From: Paracoccaceae bacterium
Lineage (GTDB): Bacteria > Pseudomonadota > Alphaproteobacteria > Rhodobacterales > Rhodobacteraceae
Length of the DNA stretch: 6,874 bases
NCBI GenBank assembly: GCA_026709725.1
Contig: JAPOSK010000368.1
Coordinates: forward strand, 1 to 6,874
Reading direction: 5' to 3'
This document shows, in pieces, positions 5,612-6,874 of the stretch (its first letter is position 1; each line of letters begins with the position of its first letter). The translations under genes and the position numbers were made by a program. The notes under the pieces were generated by a model. It was not told the DNA's origin. It saw only the letters and a program-made list of their open reading frames with translations, and ran no database searches.

Positions 5612-6874
5612 TCAGAAGCTCGAACCAAAGGTCAGCGAAAAGCTTTGCGTCCTGTCGCCCGCATACTTCCTGAACGCCTTGCTGAAATCAAACCGCATCG
5701 GTCCGATCGGCGTTCCCACAATCAGCCCAACCCCCGTTGTGGCCCTGATTTTGCTGCCGTCATCGACGCCCTGGCCCTTCATGCTGTCCGTACGGTTGGA
5801 ACAGTAATTCTTGTTGGGAATTTCCTCAACGTTATTGCAGTCGTTTGTATCATCAAGGCCCCAGATTGTGGCAGCGTCAGTGAAGAGTGCGCCGGAGACG
5901 TTGATGTCCCCCTCGACGATTGGGTGGAGCGCCTCAAGCTGCAGTGATACGAATCTGTTCCCCCCCAGCGGCAGTTGATGATAGCCGGTGCGCGGACCGA
6001 TGCCATAGGATTCAAAGCCGCGGATAATTGATGTATTGGAATGAAAGCGGTCGAAGATATGTGTCGACCTGTTTCCGGTGCTTGCGACAAATCCACCCCG
6101 CAGACGGGCCTGCAGCGTTGCCTTGCCCCGCACGGTCTGGCCCGTGACGGACGCCTGCGTCTTGGCAACCGTCGTCCTGTCACTGAAAGACAGGCGCTGG
6201 CTGATGCCAAACCGGAATCCGCGATCCGTGTAGACACCCGATGAAATCGTGTCATGTGAATAGGAGAGGCCTATGCTGACAAATTCACGCTTGTTGTTCG
6301 GCTTTGGGAATTGCCAGTCGATCAGTCGGGATTCATCGACAACACGTTGGGGCAGTCGCTTGCTCTTCTGTCGGGTGTAACCGATATCGGCTGTCAGGCG
6401 GCCCCGTTCACTGATGGGAAAGGCGAGGTATGAGCCAAGGTCGGATTCATTGAAGTCGGCGAACCCCGCAAAGTTCTCGATCTCGTCGCTTCCGATGTTG
6501 AAGCCGAATTCGAGATCGCGATCGAGGAGATACGGTTCGACAAAGTGGAGCGAATAGGACCGTTCGTCATCGCCTGCAGAAATGGAAACGCCGATTGTCT
6601 GCCCACGGCCAAGGAGATTGCGTTCGGTCAGGGACAGTGTGTAGCCGACACCGGACTGCTTGGCATAGGTCAGGCCGACACCAAGGCTGCCGGTATTCCG
6701 TTCCTCAACGGATGTGGTGATGACGGTTTGTGTTGCCGAAATCGGCGTGGCATCGACATTGACGCGACCGAAGAGGCCGAGGCCGCGAATGCGGTCGGCG
6801 GTGCGCTCAAGGCTTTCCTCATCGTGGGGGTCCCCCTCGAGTCTGTCGAAGTGGCGGCGACTGACACGGTCAAG
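5612..6874 (-). CDS. bamA: Outer membrane assembly factor BamA, C-terminal part
   Basis: BamA (Omp85 family) is the core of the BAM machine that folds beta-barrel proteins into the outer membrane. The window holds its last 420 residues; the signal peptide and most POTRA domains lie beyond base 6874. Residues 1-58 of the fragment are the end of the last POTRA domain (LERTADRIRGLGLFGRVNV at 22-40). The 16-strand barrel follows, opening with TGSLGVGLTYAKQSG (61-75) and the typical TERNLLGRGQ (83-92). IRGFESYGIGPR (284-295) contains the conserved RGF motif of the L6 loop that folds into the barrel. The C-terminus GPMRFDFSKAFRK (391-403) to the final SFSLTFGSSF (411-420) is a standard beta-signal ending in Phe. 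An extracellular-loop insert carries two cysteines, C346 and C358. The gene leads the operon and the OmpH/Skp-like gene begins three bases after its stop. Confidence 0.96.
   Translation of the reverse strand, partial: LDRVSRRHFDRLEGDPHDEESLERTADRIRGLGLFGRVNVDATPISATQTVITTSVEERNTGSLGVGLTYAKQSGVGYTLSLTERNLLGRGQTIGVSISAGDDERSYSLHFVEPYLLDRDLEFGFNIGSDEIENFAGFADFNESDLGSYLAFPISERGRLTADIGYTRQKSKRLPQRVVDESRLIDWQFPKPNNKREFVSIGLSYSHDTISSGVYTDRGFRFGISQRLSFSDRTTVAKTQASVTGQTVRGKATLQARLRGGFVASTGNRSTHIFDRFHSNTSIIRGFESYGIGPRTGYHQLPLGGNRFVSLQLEALHPIVEGDINVSGALFTDAATIWGLDDTNDCNNVEEIPNKNYCSNRTDSMKGQGVDDGSKIRATTGVGLIVGTPIGPMRFDFSKAFRKYAGDRTQSFSLTFGSSF

Noticed and set aside
5612..6133. A separate 173-residue protein starting at GTG 6133
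   Set aside because: The frame is open continuously to the window edge and the upstream part is BamA POTRA and barrel sequence; GTG 6133 is an internal valine codon.

Overview
The window is a tightly packed stretch of Gram-negative chromosome with every gene on the minus strand, so it reads from high to low coordinates. The content points to an alphaproteobacterium: lipid A synthesis uses LpxI rather than LpxH, the Skp/OmpH protein is of a diverged type, and a single-chain indolepyruvate:ferredoxin oxidoreductase lies next door. I cannot fix the genus. The DNA is moderately GC-rich, and there are no mobile elements, RNA genes, CRISPR arrays or stretches over 300 bases without a gene.

In transcription order: the C-terminal half of bamA (enters at base 6874, ends 5612); an OmpH/Skp-like periplasmic chaperone (5608-5006); fabZ (4934-4467); lpxA (4480-3662); lpxI (about 3645-2833); lpxB (1616 to 2836 or 2884); a 147-base gap; then the N-terminal 489 residues of an indolepyruvate:ferredoxin oxidoreductase (from 1468, running off the window at base 1).

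The first six genes look like one outer-membrane biogenesis operon. BamA inserts beta-barrel proteins and OmpH/Skp escorts them through the periplasm. FabZ dehydrates 3-hydroxyacyl-ACP and so competes with LpxA for the same 3-hydroxyacyl-ACP pool. LpxA, LpxI and LpxB supply steps 1, 4 and 5 of lipid A synthesis. lpxD, which commonly lies between skp and fabZ, is absent here. The oxidoreductase is a catabolic enzyme with no evident link to lipid A and may be a separate transcription unit.

The main oddity is translation initiation. lpxI has no canonical start codon where homology and a perfect Shine-Dalgarno (GGAGG) both say it should begin; the codon there is ATT. lpxB has a similar arrangement, with AGAAAAGG seven bases before an in-frame ATA that overlaps the lpxI stop, although an upstream in-frame ATG is available. 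Secondary points are unusual LpxA residues at the acyl-chain ruler and at the QGN-type loop. I see no wholly new system: this is a conserved envelope operon with some unusual details.
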